A DNA stretch of 64,000 bases, taken from Pseudogemmobacter hezensis. Lineage in GTDB: Bacteria > Pseudomonadota > Alphaproteobacteria > Rhodobacterales > Rhodobacteraceae. The notes below the pieces were generated by a model. It saw only the letters and a program-made list of their open reading frames with translations, did not search any database and was not told the origin of the DNA. Each line of letters opens with the position of its first letter. Position 1 is the stretch's first letter. A program made the position numbers and the translations under genes. The stretch is from positions 186,001 through 250,000 of the forward strand of contig NZ_JABJXT010000001.1 in the NCBI RefSeq assembly GCF_013155295.1, written 5' to 3'. Shown here piece by piece: positions 46,790 to 55,774 of the stretch.

Positions 46790-46860
46790 GATCCAGTCGG
46801 CCCCCGGGCCCGCGCTGCCGTAACCGCAGCCGCAACCAGGGCTGAGACCTGAGATAAGAA

Positions 46861-46892
46861 AAGGCCGGGCCGCATCTGTGCCCGGCCTTTTT
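46861..46892 (+). terminator. Intrinsic terminator after the DEAD-box helicase
   Basis: 10-bp stem aaggccgggc / gcccggcctt with a 9-nt loop, followed by a T-tract and preceded by A residues. Confidence 0.9.
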
Positions 46893-46907
46893 CACATCCG
46901 CTTTTCC

Positions 46908-46996
46908 GCCACAGGCCGCGCCCCCTGCCACAGGCCGCCCGTACCACAGGCCGCCCCCTTGCCACAGCCCCCCGTGCCACAGGCCCCCTTGCCTCA
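46908..46996. repeat. 15-19-bp degenerate tandem repeat, about five copies
   Basis: A gccacaggccgcccc core recurs at 46908, 46927, 46944, 46961 and 46976 with length variation. It fills the gap between the helicase terminator and radA. Confidence 0.85.
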
Positions 46997-47023
46997 TCCC
47001 GCCCTGCATGCAAGGTCAGGTGC

Positions 47024-48382
47024 ATGAGCAAATCCGCCCCCTCTTTCACCTGCACCGCCTGTGGTGCCAGCTCTCGCAAATGGGCCGGGCGCTGCGACGC
47101 CTGCGGTGCCTGGAATTCGATCATCGAAGAGGCCCCGCTATCAAGCGGCCCGAAACCGCTGGGCCCAAAGGGCAAGCAGGTGCCGCTGACCGATCTGGCC
47201 ACAGAAGAGGCCCCGCCGCCCCGCGCCTCATCGGGGATGGCAGAGCTGGATCTGGTGCTGGGCGGCGGGCTTGTCCCGGCCTCGGCGATCCTGGTCGGTG
47301 GCGATCCCGGCATCGGCAAATCGACGCTTTTGCTGCAGGCCGCCGCCAGTTTCGCCAAATCCGGGGTGAAATGCGTCTATATCTCGGGCGAAGAGGCCTC
47401 GGCCCAGGTCCGCATGCGGGCGCAAAGGCTGGGGCTGACCGATGCCCCGGTGATGCTGGGCACAGAGACCAGCCTGCGCGACATCCTGACCACGCTGGAT
47501 GCCGAGCGCCCAGGCCTTGCCATCATCGATTCGATCCAGACCATGTGGCTGGATACCGTCGAGGCCGCGCCCGGTTCCGTCAGCCAGGTCCGCGCCGCCG
47601 CGCATGAGCTGGTGAATTTCGCCAAAAGGCGCGGCGTCGCCATCATCATCGTCGGCCATGTCACCAAAGAGGGCCAGATCGCCGGCCCCCGCGTGGTCGA
47701 ACATATGGTCGATACCGTGCTTTATTTCGAGGGCGAGCGCGGCCATCAGTTCCGCATCCTGCGCGCCGTCAAAAACCGCTTTGGCGCATCCGATGAGATC
47801 GGCGTTTTTGAGATGACGGGCCAGGGCCTCTCTGAGGTCACCAACCCCTCGGCGCTGTTCCTCTCGACCCGCGATGCGCCCGCCCCCGGCTCGGCCGTTT
47901 TCGCCGGAATCGAGGGCACCCGCCCCGTGCTGACCGAGATCCAGGCCCTTGTCGCGCCCTCGCCTCTGGGCACGCCGCGCCGCACGGTGGTCGGCCTCGA
48001 TTCGGGCAGGCTTTCCACCATCCTTGCCGTGCTTGAGGCGCGGGTCGGCATCCCCTTTACCGGGCTGGATGTCTTTCTCAACGTCGCAGGCGGCATGCGC
48101 GTGACCGAGCCCGCCGCCGATCTTGCGGTTGCAGCGGCGCTTCTGAGCGCCCGCGAGGATGTGGCAATTCCCCGTGATATGGTGCTTTTCGGGGAAATCT
48201 CGCTTTCCGGGGCGCTGCGTCCGGTATCCCAGACCGAAAACAGGTTGAAAGAGGCGGCGAAACTTGGTTTCACACAGGCGGCTCTGCCAAAGGGATCAAA
48301 GCCCGGCGCGCAGACAGGTATGAAACTGCGCGAGATGGCCGATCTGACGGCATTCACGGGCGAGATGTTCGGGGCGGGCTAA
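47024..48382 (+). CDS. radA: DNA repair protein RadA
   Basis: RecA-like branch-migration protein in recombinational repair. 452 residues. N-terminal zinc finger CTACGASSRKWAGRCDAC (~10-27), Walker A GGDPGIGKSTLL (~88), the RadA-specific KNRFG motif (VKNRFGASDEIG, ~250) and a C-terminal Lon-like domain with GLDSGRLSTILAVLE. AAGGTCAGG precedes the ATG. First of a same-strand group radA-cvpA-purF. Confidence 0.97.
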   Translation: MSKSAPSFTCTACGASSRKWAGRCDACGAWNSIIEEAPLSSGPKPLGPKGKQVPLTDLATEEAPPPRASSGMAELDLVLGGGLVPASAILVGGDPGIGKSTLLLQAAASFAKSGVKCVYISGEEASAQVRMRAQRLGLTDAPVMLGTETSLRDILTTLDAERPGLAIIDSIQTMWLDTVEAAPGSVSQVRAAAHELVNFAKRRGVAIIIVGHVTKEGQIAGPRVVEHMVDTVLYFEGERGHQFRILRAVKNRFGASDEIGVFEMTGQGLSEVTNPSALFLSTRDAPAPGSAVFAGIEGTRPVLTEIQALVAPSPLGTPRRTVVGLDSGRLSTILAVLEARVGIPFTGLDVFLNVAGGMRVTEPAADLAVAAALLSAREDVAIPRDMVLFGEISLSGALRPVSQTENRLKEAAKLGFTQAALPKGSKPGAQTGMKLREMADLTAFTGEMFGAG

Positions 48383-48401
48383 GGCCCCCGGGGAGTGATG
48401 A

Positions 48402-49022
48402 ATGGACAATTTTACCTGGGTTGACGGTGGTGCGGCCCTGATCATCCTTCTCTCGGCGATCCTCGCCTATTCGCGCGGCCTTGTGCGTGAGGGGATGGCG
48501 ATTGTCGGCTGGATCGGCGCCGCCGTCGTCGCCTTCTTCTTTGCCGGCCCCGCAATGCCCATCGTGCGCGAGCTGCCTGTGGTCGGCAAATTCCTCGCCG
48601 ACAGCTGCGAGCTTTCGGTCGTCGCCGCCTTCGCCGCCGTCTTTGCCATCGCGCTGATCGTGGCGGCGCTGTTCACGCCGCTTTTGTCCTCGATCATCCA
48701 GCGCTCGGCGCTCAGCGGTATCGATCAGGCGCTTGGCTTCCTCTTTGGCGTGGTGCGGGGCATCCTGCTGATCGCAGTCGCCTTCATCGTCTATGACCGG
48801 GCGCTGTCGAACAGCTCGATCGCGGCGATTGATGAATCGCGCACCGCCAAGGTCTTTGCGAATTTCCAGGCCTCGATTGACGGGGCGATCCCCAGCGACG
48901 CGCCCGGCTGGATCGTGGCCCGCTACAACGACCTGACCAATGTCTGCGCAGGCGAGGCGCTGCCCGCAGCCCCAGCTGCCCCCGCAGCCCCCACCCTGCC
49001 CGAGGCGGCCCCCGCCCCCTGA
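48402..49022 (+). CDS. cvpA: CvpA family membrane protein
   Basis: Inner-membrane protein named for colicin V production, of still unclear role and commonly next to purF, as here. 206 residues with four hydrophobic segments (~10-28, ~32-50, ~75-95, ~105-130), SRGLVREG and the conserved GAVRGILL-like FGVVRGILLI. Ends in a Pro/Ala-rich tail (PAAPAAPAAP). GGGGAG lies nine nt before the ATG at 48402. Confidence 0.93.
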   Translation: MDNFTWVDGGAALIILLSAILAYSRGLVREGMAIVGWIGAAVVAFFFAGPAMPIVRELPVVGKFLADSCELSVVAAFAAVFAIALIVAALFTPLLSSIIQRSALSGIDQALGFLFGVVRGILLIAVAFIVYDRALSNSSIAAIDESRTAKVFANFQASIDGAIPSDAPGWIVARYNDLTNVCAGEALPAAPAAPAAPTLPEAAPAP

Positions 49023-49080
49023 TCAGGAACGGATTGCGGCCCGGGATACCGGATCAGACAGGTCATTTTCGCCTTTCCAT

Positions 49081-49110
49081 ACGGGCGCTGTGCATTTGCG
49101 CAGCGCCCGT
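49081..49110. terminator. Hairpin between cvpA and purF
   Basis: Perfect 10-bp stem acgggcgctg / cagcgcccgt with a 10-nt loop. Few T residues follow, so termination may be partial. Confidence 0.6.
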
Positions 49111-49198
49111 CTTGCAACATATGCATGACAACGGGGGGTGACTCTGGCACTCTCAGCGACTACATCACCCGCGTAGCAGCAGCCGCACCGGAGGCCAC

Positions 49199-50674
49199 AT
49201 GCGCCGTTTTCCCGCCCACCCGTTTGAACCCCTGAACGACGGGGACAAGCTAAAGGAAGAATGCGGGATATTCGGGGTGATCGGCCTTGCCGATGCCGCG
49301 AATTTCGTGGCGCTTGGGCTGCATGCGCTGCAACATCGCGGCCAGGAGGCGGGCGGCATCGTCACCTATGAGGCCGAGACCGGCTTCCATTCCGAGCGCC
49401 GCTTTGGCTATGTGCGCGACAAATTCACCTCTGCCAGCGTGATGAACCTGCTGCCCGGCGATCTGGGCATCGGCCATGTGCGCTATTCCACCGCCGGATC
49501 AAAAGGCACCGCGCAGATCCGCGACGTGCAGCCCTTCTTCGGCGAGTTTGCCATCGGCGGCTGCGCCATCGCCCATAACGGCAATCTGACCAATGCGGCG
49601 CGGCTCAGGAAAGACCTGATCGCCCGGGGCGCGATCTTCCAGTCCTCCTCCGATTCGGAATGCATCATCCATCTGATGGCGCGCTCCTTGCAAAAAACCC
49701 AGGCCGAGCGTCTGAAAGACGCGCTGCGCCTTGTCGAAGGCGCGTTTTCGGTCATCGCCATGACCCGCACGAAACTGATGGGCGTGCGCGATGCGCTTGG
49801 CGTGCGCCCCCTGGTCCTTGGCCGCCTCGGCGAGGGCTATGTTCTGGCCTCGGAAACCTGCGCCCTCGACATCATCGGTGCCGAATTCATCCGTGAGATC
49901 GAACCGGGCGAGATGGTCGTGATCGAGAACGGCCATATCGAAAGCTCGCGCCCCTTCCCGGCCGCCAAAGGCCGCTCGTGTATCTTCGAGCAGGTCTATT
50001 TCTCGCGCCCCGATTCCATCGTCGGCGGCCGCTCGGTCTATGAAACCCGCCGCCAGATCGGGGTCGAACTGGCGCTTGAGGCCCCGGTCGATGCCGATCT
50101 GGTCTGTCCGGTGCCCGATTCCGGCACCCCCGCCGCCATCGGCTATGCGGCGCAATCGGGCATCCCCTTTGGCCTCGGCATCACCCGCAACCAATATATG
50201 GGCCGCACCTTCATCGAACCCTCCGAGCAGATCCGCAATATGGGGGTCCGCCTGAAACTCAACGTGAACCGCGCACTGATCCGCGGCAAACGCGTGATCC
50301 TCGTTGACGATTCGGTCGTACGCGGCACCACCTCGCGCAAGATCAAAGACATGATCCTCGACGCGGGCGCGGCAGAGGTCCACTTCCGCATCGCAAGCCC
50401 GCCGACCGCCTGGCCCTGCTTCTACGGCGTCGACACGCCCGAGCGTTCCAAACTCCTCGCCGCCACCATGACCGAGGATGAGATGCGCGACTGGATCGGC
50501 GTCGACAGCCTGAAATTCATCTCCCTCGACGGGCTCTACCGCGCCGCAGGCGAGGCGAACGGCCGCAACAACCGCCAGCCGCAATATTGCGATGCCTGCT
50601 TCTCCGGCGAATATCCCGTCATCCCCGCCGATAAAATGGATGAGGGTTTTGAGATGAAAACCGCCGCCGAATAG
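49199..50674 (+). CDS. purF: Amidophosphoribosyltransferase
   Basis: First committed step of purine synthesis: PRPP plus glutamine to phosphoribosylamine. 491 residues. A short propeptide ends before the nucleophile Cys22 (ECGIFGVIG). The glutaminase domain follows with GHVRYSTAGS and IAHNGNLTNA. The C-terminal half has the PRPP-binding ILVDDSVVRGTTSRKI. GGAGG precedes the ATG. Downstream is a copy of the dispersed hairpin element, then an SDR gene. Confidence 0.98.
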   Translation: MRRFPAHPFEPLNDGDKLKEECGIFGVIGLADAANFVALGLHALQHRGQEAGGIVTYEAETGFHSERRFGYVRDKFTSASVMNLLPGDLGIGHVRYSTAGSKGTAQIRDVQPFFGEFAIGGCAIAHNGNLTNAARLRKDLIARGAIFQSSSDSECIIHLMARSLQKTQAERLKDALRLVEGAFSVIAMTRTKLMGVRDALGVRPLVLGRLGEGYVLASETCALDIIGAEFIREIEPGEMVVIENGHIESSRPFPAAKGRSCIFEQVYFSRPDSIVGGRSVYETRRQIGVELALEAPVDADLVCPVPDSGTPAAIGYAAQSGIPFGLGITRNQYMGRTFIEPSEQIRNMGVRLKLNVNRALIRGKRVILVDDSVVRGTTSRKIKDMILDAGAAEVHFRIASPPTAWPCFYGVDTPERSKLLAATMTEDEMRDWIGVDSLKFISLDGLYRAAGEANGRNNRQPQYCDACFSGEYPVIPADKMDEGFEMKTAAE

Positions 50675-50727
50675 TCCTCTCCCAAAAGCAACCGCGCCGC
50701 GAAACACCCGCGCCAAAGCTGCTGCTT

Positions 50728-50780
50728 TTCATCTGTCTGAAAATATCCTCTGGGGGTCCGGGGGGCGAAGCGCCCCCGGC
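50728..50780. repeat. Dispersed hairpin element, copy B (after purF)
   Basis: ttcatctgtctgaaaatatcc followed by a ggggg run and the hairpin ccgggggg-cgaag-cgcccccgg. Same order of parts as 7386-7450. Confidence 0.65.
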
Positions 50781-50808
50781 TATCCGCCACAGCCATCGGA
50801 GCCCACCC

Positions 50809-51480
50809 ATGTCAAAAATCGCCCTGATCACCGGCGCATCACGCGGCCTCGGCGCCGCTCTCGCCGAACAGCTGGCGCTGCGGGGCTGGCATGTGATCGC
50901 GCTGGCCCGCACCACGGGCGGGCTCGAAAGCCTCGATGACCGGGTCAGGGCGCATGGCCTGCCAGGGGCTGGCAGCCTGACGCTCGCGCCTATGGATGTC
51001 ACCAATGACGATGCGATGCGCCACCTCGCCGGATCCATTGCCAGCCGCTGGGGCGGGCTGGGCTTTTGGGCGCATACGGCGATCCATGCAACCGCCCTCG
51101 CCCCGGCCTCATCGGTCGACATGAAGGATCTCGATAAATCCATCGCCACCAATCTGCGGGCCACCTCGCATCTGATCACCCTGATCGAACCCTTGCTGCG
51201 CACAGGCAAAGGCACGGCGCTGATCCCCGATGACCCCTTCCCCGGAAGCGCGAATTCCGCAGCCTATGGGGCCAGCAAGGCAGGCCAGATCGCCCTTGCC
51301 CGTGCCTGGGCGCAGGAAACCGCCCGTATCGGCCCCAAAGTGGTAATCGCGGCCGCCAATCCGATGCCCACGGCGCTGCGCGCCCGTTTCCATCCCGGCG
51401 AAGACCGCAGCCCGCTGGCCGACCCAAAGGCCGAGGCCCTGCGCCTGCTTGATCTGGCGCTTGATCCCGCCCTCGCTTAA
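50809..51480 (+). CDS. SDR oxidoreductase following purF
   Basis: 223 residues with TGASRGLGAALAEQLALRG (cofactor site), PMDVTND and the catalytic YGASK. The usual Ser before the Tyr is not present; the segment reads ALIPDDPFPGSANSAAYGASK. Substrate unknown. Lies 134 bp after purF on the same strand, with the dispersed hairpin element between them. Confidence 0.88.
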   Translation: MSKIALITGASRGLGAALAEQLALRGWHVIALARTTGGLESLDDRVRAHGLPGAGSLTLAPMDVTNDDAMRHLAGSIASRWGGLGFWAHTAIHATALAPASSVDMKDLDKSIATNLRATSHLITLIEPLLRTGKGTALIPDDPFPGSANSAAYGASKAGQIALARAWAQETARIGPKVVIAAANPMPTALRARFHPGEDRSPLADPKAEALRLLDLALDPALA

Positions 51481-51513
51481 CCCTGGCCCTCTCCTGACCC
51501 TGGCCTTTGCCTG
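51480..51513. repeat. 17-bp tandem repeat starting at the SDR stop codon
   Basis: accctggccctctcctg (51480-51496) and accctggcctttgcctg (51497-51513). The first base is the last base of the TAA stop. Confidence 0.8.
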
Positions 51514-51542
51514 AGCCAGCCACCACGTCTCGCCGCCCTGAC

Positions 51543-53036
51543 TTATGAGCCGCTTTGCGCCATAGCCAGGGCGATCCGGTGGATCCCTTCGGGGATCCGC
51601 GCGGGCTGGATTGAGGAATAGGCCAGGCGGTAGTAATTGCGCTCGACCCGGGCGGGATCGAAAAAGCTCTGCCCTGGCTCAATCAGCACGCCCTCTTTGC
51701 GCAACTCGCGGGCGACATGCGCCGTATCTACCCCCGCCGGGGCCCGCATCCAGAAGGATGAGCCCCCATAGCCACCCTGGCCCACGATCTGCAGCCCCTC
51801 GGCGGCGATCCCCTCTTCCATCACCTGACGCCTGCGCCGAAAGGCACTGCGCATCCGATTGATCAGCGCATCATAATGCCCCTCGGCCAGAAAATAGGCG
51901 ACGGTGCGCTGGATATGGCCGGGCGGATGCTTCAGCGCCATCGAGCGCAGGGCCCGCGCCTCGGCGATAAAGCCTGGTGGCGCGACCAGATAGCCCAGCC
52001 GCATGCCCGGGAAAATCGACTTCGAGAAAGATCCGGCATAGATCACCCGCCCCGCCTTATCCAAAGACTTCAGCGCGGGCGAGACGGGCTTCAGAAAGCT
52101 CATCTCGAATTCGTAATCATCCTCGATGATGATGAAATCCTCGCGGCTGGCAGCCTCCAGCAGTTTCAGCCGCCGCTCCAGCGCCATGGTCGCATTGGTC
52201 GGCGCCTGGTGTGAGGGCGTGACATAGACCACATCGCCGCGCCGGATCTGCCCACCCGGCGCAAAGCCCGCCAGCGGCAGCCCGCCCTCATCGACATCCA
52301 GCGACAGAACCTCAGCGCCCGAGACCTCAAGCACCCGGCGGATCCCCTGGTAGCAGGGGTTTTCAATCACCGCCCGATGGCCGCGAGCGGGTTCCCCCAG
52401 CAGAATTTCGGTGGCAATCCAAAGGGCATTCTGCGCCCCCATGGTCAGCAAAACCTCATCCGGCCCGGCCGCAATGCCGCGCCTTGGCAGGATCACCCGC
52501 AGGACCTGCTCGATCAGGGCCGGGTCGTCACGCTCATAGAAATCAGAGGTCAGGGTCGGGAAATCGCGCCGCCCCAGGGCCCGCAGCGCACAGGCCCGCC
52601 AGTTCTGATGATCGAACAATGTCGGATCGGTCTGGCCATAGATAAAGGGCCAGGGGTAGCGCTCCCAGTCATCGGGGCGCTCGACGCCCTGCATGGCCTG
52701 GGTAAAGCGCCCGCCGGAAAAGGCCCGGTAATCAACCTCTTCGGCAGGCCGCGCCGGGCTGGGAAAATCCGGGGCGCGGGGCGCATTTTCCGAGACATAA
52801 TAGCCCGAGCGCCCGCGCGAGGTCAGATAATCCGAGGAGACCAGATCGCCATAGGCCAGGGTGACAGTAATGCGGCTGATCCCCAGATGGGCCGCAAGCC
52901 CGCGCGATGAGGGCATTTTCTGCCCCGGCCGAAAGCGCCCGGACAGCACACCATCGGTGACCATCGCCCTGATCCGGCTTTGCAATGTCCCGACATTGCC
53001 CGAGGCCAGAAAGAACGCTTCGACTGGAATTGCCAT
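51543..53036 (-). CDS. MocR-type regulator (GntR HTH fused to aminotransferase domain)
   Basis: 497 residues. The N-terminal winged HTH (~15-80) reads GVLSGRFRPGQKMPSSRGLAAHLGISRITVTLAYGDL. Residues ~130-490 form a fold-type I aminotransferase domain with IEDDYEFEMSF and the PLP lysine in AGSFSKSIFPGMRLGYL. MocR proteins use PLP as effector ligand and control pathways such as taurine, GABA or pyridoxal metabolism. No such target lies next to it. It is transcribed in the same direction as the neighbouring GntR gene, 154 bp downstream of it. Confidence 0.92.
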   Translation of the reverse strand: MAIPVEAFFLASGNVGTLQSRIRAMVTDGVLSGRFRPGQKMPSSRGLAAHLGISRITVTLAYGDLVSSDYLTSRGRSGYYVSENAPRAPDFPSPARPAEEVDYRAFSGGRFTQAMQGVERPDDWERYPWPFIYGQTDPTLFDHQNWRACALRALGRRDFPTLTSDFYERDDPALIEQVLRVILPRRGIAAGPDEVLLTMGAQNALWIATEILLGEPARGHRAVIENPCYQGIRRVLEVSGAEVLSLDVDEGGLPLAGFAPGGQIRRGDVVYVTPSHQAPTNATMALERRLKLLEAASREDFIIIEDDYEFEMSFLKPVSPALKSLDKAGRVIYAGSFSKSIFPGMRLGYLVAPPGFIAEARALRSMALKHPPGHIQRTVAYFLAEGHYDALINRMRSAFRRRRQVMEEGIAAEGLQIVGQGGYGGSSFWMRAPAGVDTAHVARELRKEGVLIEPGQSFFDPARVERNYYRLAYSSIQPARIPEGIHRIALAMAQSGS

Positions 53037-53172
53037 AGTGGATTATCCTGCCTGCTGGCCATAAGCGGGTTACATGCCTGATTTTCGCGCCCGATCTGGC
53101 ATCCTGCTATACTGGCCTCAGAGCAGGCCTGAAAGCCCATCATGCAGCTTCTGCGAAAAGAAGGGGCCAGGT

Positions 53173-53206
53173 GTCAGAACGCCCCTTCGGTCAGAACGCC
53201 CCTTCG
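53173..53206. repeat. 17-bp tandem duplication containing the GntR stop codon
   Basis: gtcagaacgccccttcg at 53173-53189 and 53190-53206, then a partial gtcagggc. The second copy supplies the last codons (EGAF) and TGA of the GntR gene; the first copy repeats the same end downstream. Confidence 0.92.
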
Positions 53207-53850
53207 GTCAGGGCTTGCCTGACATGGGTGACGCCCTGCGCGATGTCCTGGGCGATGGCGGCAGCCAATGCCTCACTGTCGCCGCTGCGCATCGCAGCCA
53301 GCGCCTCGGCATGCTGATCGGGCAGCTGCGCCGCGCCAATGCGCCCCAGCACCAGCCGCAATGAGGGCCCGGCCCGCAGCCAGAGCGATTGCGCGATATC
53401 AAGCAGGACCGGCGCCTCGGCGGCCTCATAAAGGGCGAAGTGGAAGGCGTGGTTAAAGCGCAGATAGGCGGCGATATTGCCCTCGGCAATCGCGGTATTC
53501 AGACGCTCATCCAGGTTTTTCAGCCGCTCGGTCAGCTGGCTGTCCATCGCCCTCATGGCAAGGCGGGCAAGCTGCGGCTCGATCGCCAGCCGCGCCCAGG
53601 CCAGCTGGTCAAGCACCGATTCCGTCATCTGCGGCACCGCAACCCGGCGATTGCCCTGCGGCATCAGCGCCCCCTCGGCGGTCAGGCGGCGGATCGCCTC
53701 GCGCACCGGGGTCATGCCCGCATCCAGATCGGAAATCAGCCCCTGGATCGTCACCGGCTGGCCAGGCGCCAGGGCCCCGAAAAGGATCATATCGCGCAGA
53801 CGCGAATAGGTTACCTCATGGGTAGGGATCTTGCGGCTCTGTGCATCCAT
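53191..53850 (-). CDS. GntR/FadR-subfamily transcriptional regulator
   Basis: 219 residues. N-terminal winged HTH (~10-70): YSRLRDMILFGALAPGQPVTIQGLISDL, then MTPVREAIRRLTAEGAL. The C-terminal FCD helical domain (~80-210) contains NHAFHFALYEAAEAPVLL and DQHAEALAAMRSGD. These hold the Asp/His positions that bind metal and small acids in FadR/LldR relatives. Effector unknown. The gene ends within a duplicated 17-bp unit. Confidence 0.93.
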   Translation of the reverse strand: MDAQSRKIPTHEVTYSRLRDMILFGALAPGQPVTIQGLISDLDAGMTPVREAIRRLTAEGALMPQGNRRVAVPQMTESVLDQLAWARLAIEPQLARLAMRAMDSQLTERLKNLDERLNTAIAEGNIAAYLRFNHAFHFALYEAAEAPVLLDIAQSLWLRAGPSLRLVLGRIGAAQLPDQHAEALAAMRSGDSEALAAAIAQDIAQGVTHVRQALTEGAF

Positions 53851-53997
53851 TCTGGTCGGTCCCGCCCTGAAGTCGGGGGGATCACGCCCCGCGACAGCGC
53901 CTAATCTGCGCCATAGCCGCCAGTTATGACCAGCCGCCCGCCAGGGATCAAGGGCATCAAAGGCCAGAGGCCAGCGTTTCGCGCAAATCGCAGCTGT

Positions 53998-55101
53998 TCA
54001 GCCCGCCGACCCGGCTGTCGCATCCCCCGCGGCCCCGCCCGCCGCCCCGCCCGCAGCGTCACTTTCCCGGGCCTGCCGACGCAGCCTGTCGCGTTCACCT
54101 TGCAACCACAAAAGCGACAGGATCAGCGGCGCATTGGCGCAGCGCCCCGCCGCCATCCAGGCCATCGCCTCAGCGAAAGGGATCACATGGGTGCGGATAT
54201 CCTCGCCCTCGGTCTCAAGGCCGTAAAGCCCGCCAGTCTGCGCGGAGAGATCGGCAAGCGCCACCGAGGACCAGATATATTCGCTATGCGCACCGGGCGA
54301 GGGATAGTAATCCGCCACCGGAAAAATCTCGCCAAGGGTGATCCCCGCCTCTTCGCGGGCCTCACGCCTTGCGGCCTCTTCCGGGCTTTCCCCGGCGTCG
54401 ATCCGGCCCGCCACCGCCTCGATCAGCCAGGGGCGGGGCTCGCCGCGCATATAGGGGCCCATGCGGAACTGCTCGACCAGCAGCACCAGGTCCAGCGCCG
54501 GATCATAGGGCAACACGGTCACTGCATCGGTGGCGACAAAGACCTCTCGTTGAAGCAGGTCGCTCATGCCGCCGCTGAAACGCCGATGGCGCAGGCTGGT
54601 TTTGGCCAGCGCGAAAAAGCCGCGATGCGGCCAGCTGAGGGTTTCAGCCGCAACCAGAGGAGCATCACCAGGCTGTTCGGTGCCAGTCTGATCGGTGCCG
54701 GTCTGTTCTGTATGGGGCTGTTCATTGCGGGGCGGTTCAGTGCGGGGCGGTTCTGCAAGCGGCCCATTGTCACGGCGCGATTGCCGCGCTGCCCTCAGCC
54801 GCGCCGATGCCGCCGACAGCATCGGAGAGCGCAGTGCGAAAAGGCGCGCCGCAGGGGCGGCCTCTTGCTGAGAAAAAATGTCCCGCGCCAGCTGCAGTTC
54901 CAGCGCCGGATCGCCGGCTGACAGACCGCCCGTGGCCTGTTGCCAGAAAATCAGCCGCTTTTGCGCCCGATCCGCGCCCTCGGGCGAAAGCTGTTCCGCA
55001 TCGCCCCCCAGCACCAGGGTGGCCAGATCAGGGCAGCCGACAAAGCGCGGATCGCGCAGATCGCTTCGGTCCACAGTCACCTCCAGCGCCGCCCGACCCA
55101 T
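53998..55101 (-). CDS. Nudix hydrolase with N-terminal extension (ADP-ribose pyrophosphatase-like)
   Basis: 367 residues. A Nudix box is clear at ~238-260: GRIDAGESPEEAARREAREEAG. With EQFRMGPYMRGEPRPWLIEAVAG before it and the proline-containing YYPSPGAHSEYIWSSVA after it, it resembles NudF/ADP-ribose pyrophosphatase. The N-terminal ~110 residues are of unclear fold. A repeat-like linker (TEPPRNEQPHTEQTGTDQTG) joins the two parts. The C-terminal end is Gly/Ala repeats. The start overlaps the trgA end, so the genes are coupled. Confidence 0.88.
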   Translation of the reverse strand: MGRAALEVTVDRSDLRDPRFVGCPDLATLVLGGDAEQLSPEGADRAQKRLIFWQQATGGLSAGDPALELQLARDIFSQQEAAPAARLFALRSPMLSAASARLRAARQSRRDNGPLAEPPRTEPPRNEQPHTEQTGTDQTGTEQPGDAPLVAAETLSWPHRGFFALAKTSLRHRRFSGGMSDLLQREVFVATDAVTVLPYDPALDLVLLVEQFRMGPYMRGEPRPWLIEAVAGRIDAGESPEEAARREAREEAGITLGEIFPVADYYPSPGAHSEYIWSSVALADLSAQTGGLYGLETEGEDIRTHVIPFAEAMAWMAAGRCANAPLILSLLWLQGERDRLRRQARESDAAGGAAGGAAGDATAGSAG

Positions 55102-55520
55102 TCGCACAGCGGCCCGCCGACCAACGCGCCCACCGCCAGCGCCCCGACCACGCCCACGGTCAGCATCGACTGTCCGTTTTTCATCATCAGCACAGCCCAG
55201 CCCAGCATCGCCTCAACCGGGCCATCATAGCGCATTTTGAACGCCTCAGAGATCATTTCACGCGCCGAGAAGATCAAAAGCGCGAAAAACACCATGACGG
55301 CCACGGTTTGCAGCCCGCCGGCCACGGCATCGGCCATGCCTTTGCCGATGGCACCGCCCATGACGATCCAGCCACAGACCAGCCCGATCGCCGCCGAGGC
55401 CGGCAAGAGCATTCCGCTGCCGCCTGCGCTTTCGCCTAAAACCGGCAGAAAGGCATTGGCGGCCACCAGGCCGATCAGGGCAAACCAAATAGCGGCGGCA
55501 AGTTTCGCGGTTGTCGGCAT
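55077..55520 (-). CDS. TrgA-family membrane protein
   Basis: 147 residues with four hydrophobic segments (~8-27, ~40-58, ~65-85, ~115-140). The sequence (PTTAKLAAAIWFALIGLVAA, FSAREMISEAFKMRYDGPVEAMLGW) matches what I recall of the TrgA family. That family was first linked to tellurite resistance in Rhodobacter sphaeroides and is common in Rhodobacterales. Direct biochemical function unknown. Its end overlaps the Nudix gene. Confidence 0.82.
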   Translation of the reverse strand: MPTTAKLAAAIWFALIGLVAANAFLPVLGESAGGSGMLLPASAAIGLVCGWIVMGGAIGKGMADAVAGGLQTVAVMVFFALLIFSAREMISEAFKMRYDGPVEAMLGWAVLMMKNGQSMLTVGVVGALAVGALVGGPLCEWVGRRWR

Positions 55521-55774
55521 AACACTTATCGGGTCACGCGACCCGCCCAGACTGTTTCAATAGGCCGCCAGAATCAGGGATGATTTTGTCAATTTCCGGG
55601 ACGAGTTAAGATAATCTGCACCCAAACCCTGCATAAATAAGACCGCCCCCTGAAAATGGGGCATTCTGCCACCCGGGACAGGCGTCGCCCGCCTGCCCCC
55701 CCGTTCCTCTGGCGTCCGTTCTGCAGCCATGCGACCGCGCGGATATGGTCGCCTGCGCCAGCGCAGTCGCCCTT

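Noticed and set aside
53998-55520. Tellurite-resistance operon
   Set aside because: Only the TrgA-family name suggests this; no other tellurite gene is adjacent and the Nudix neighbour has a different role.
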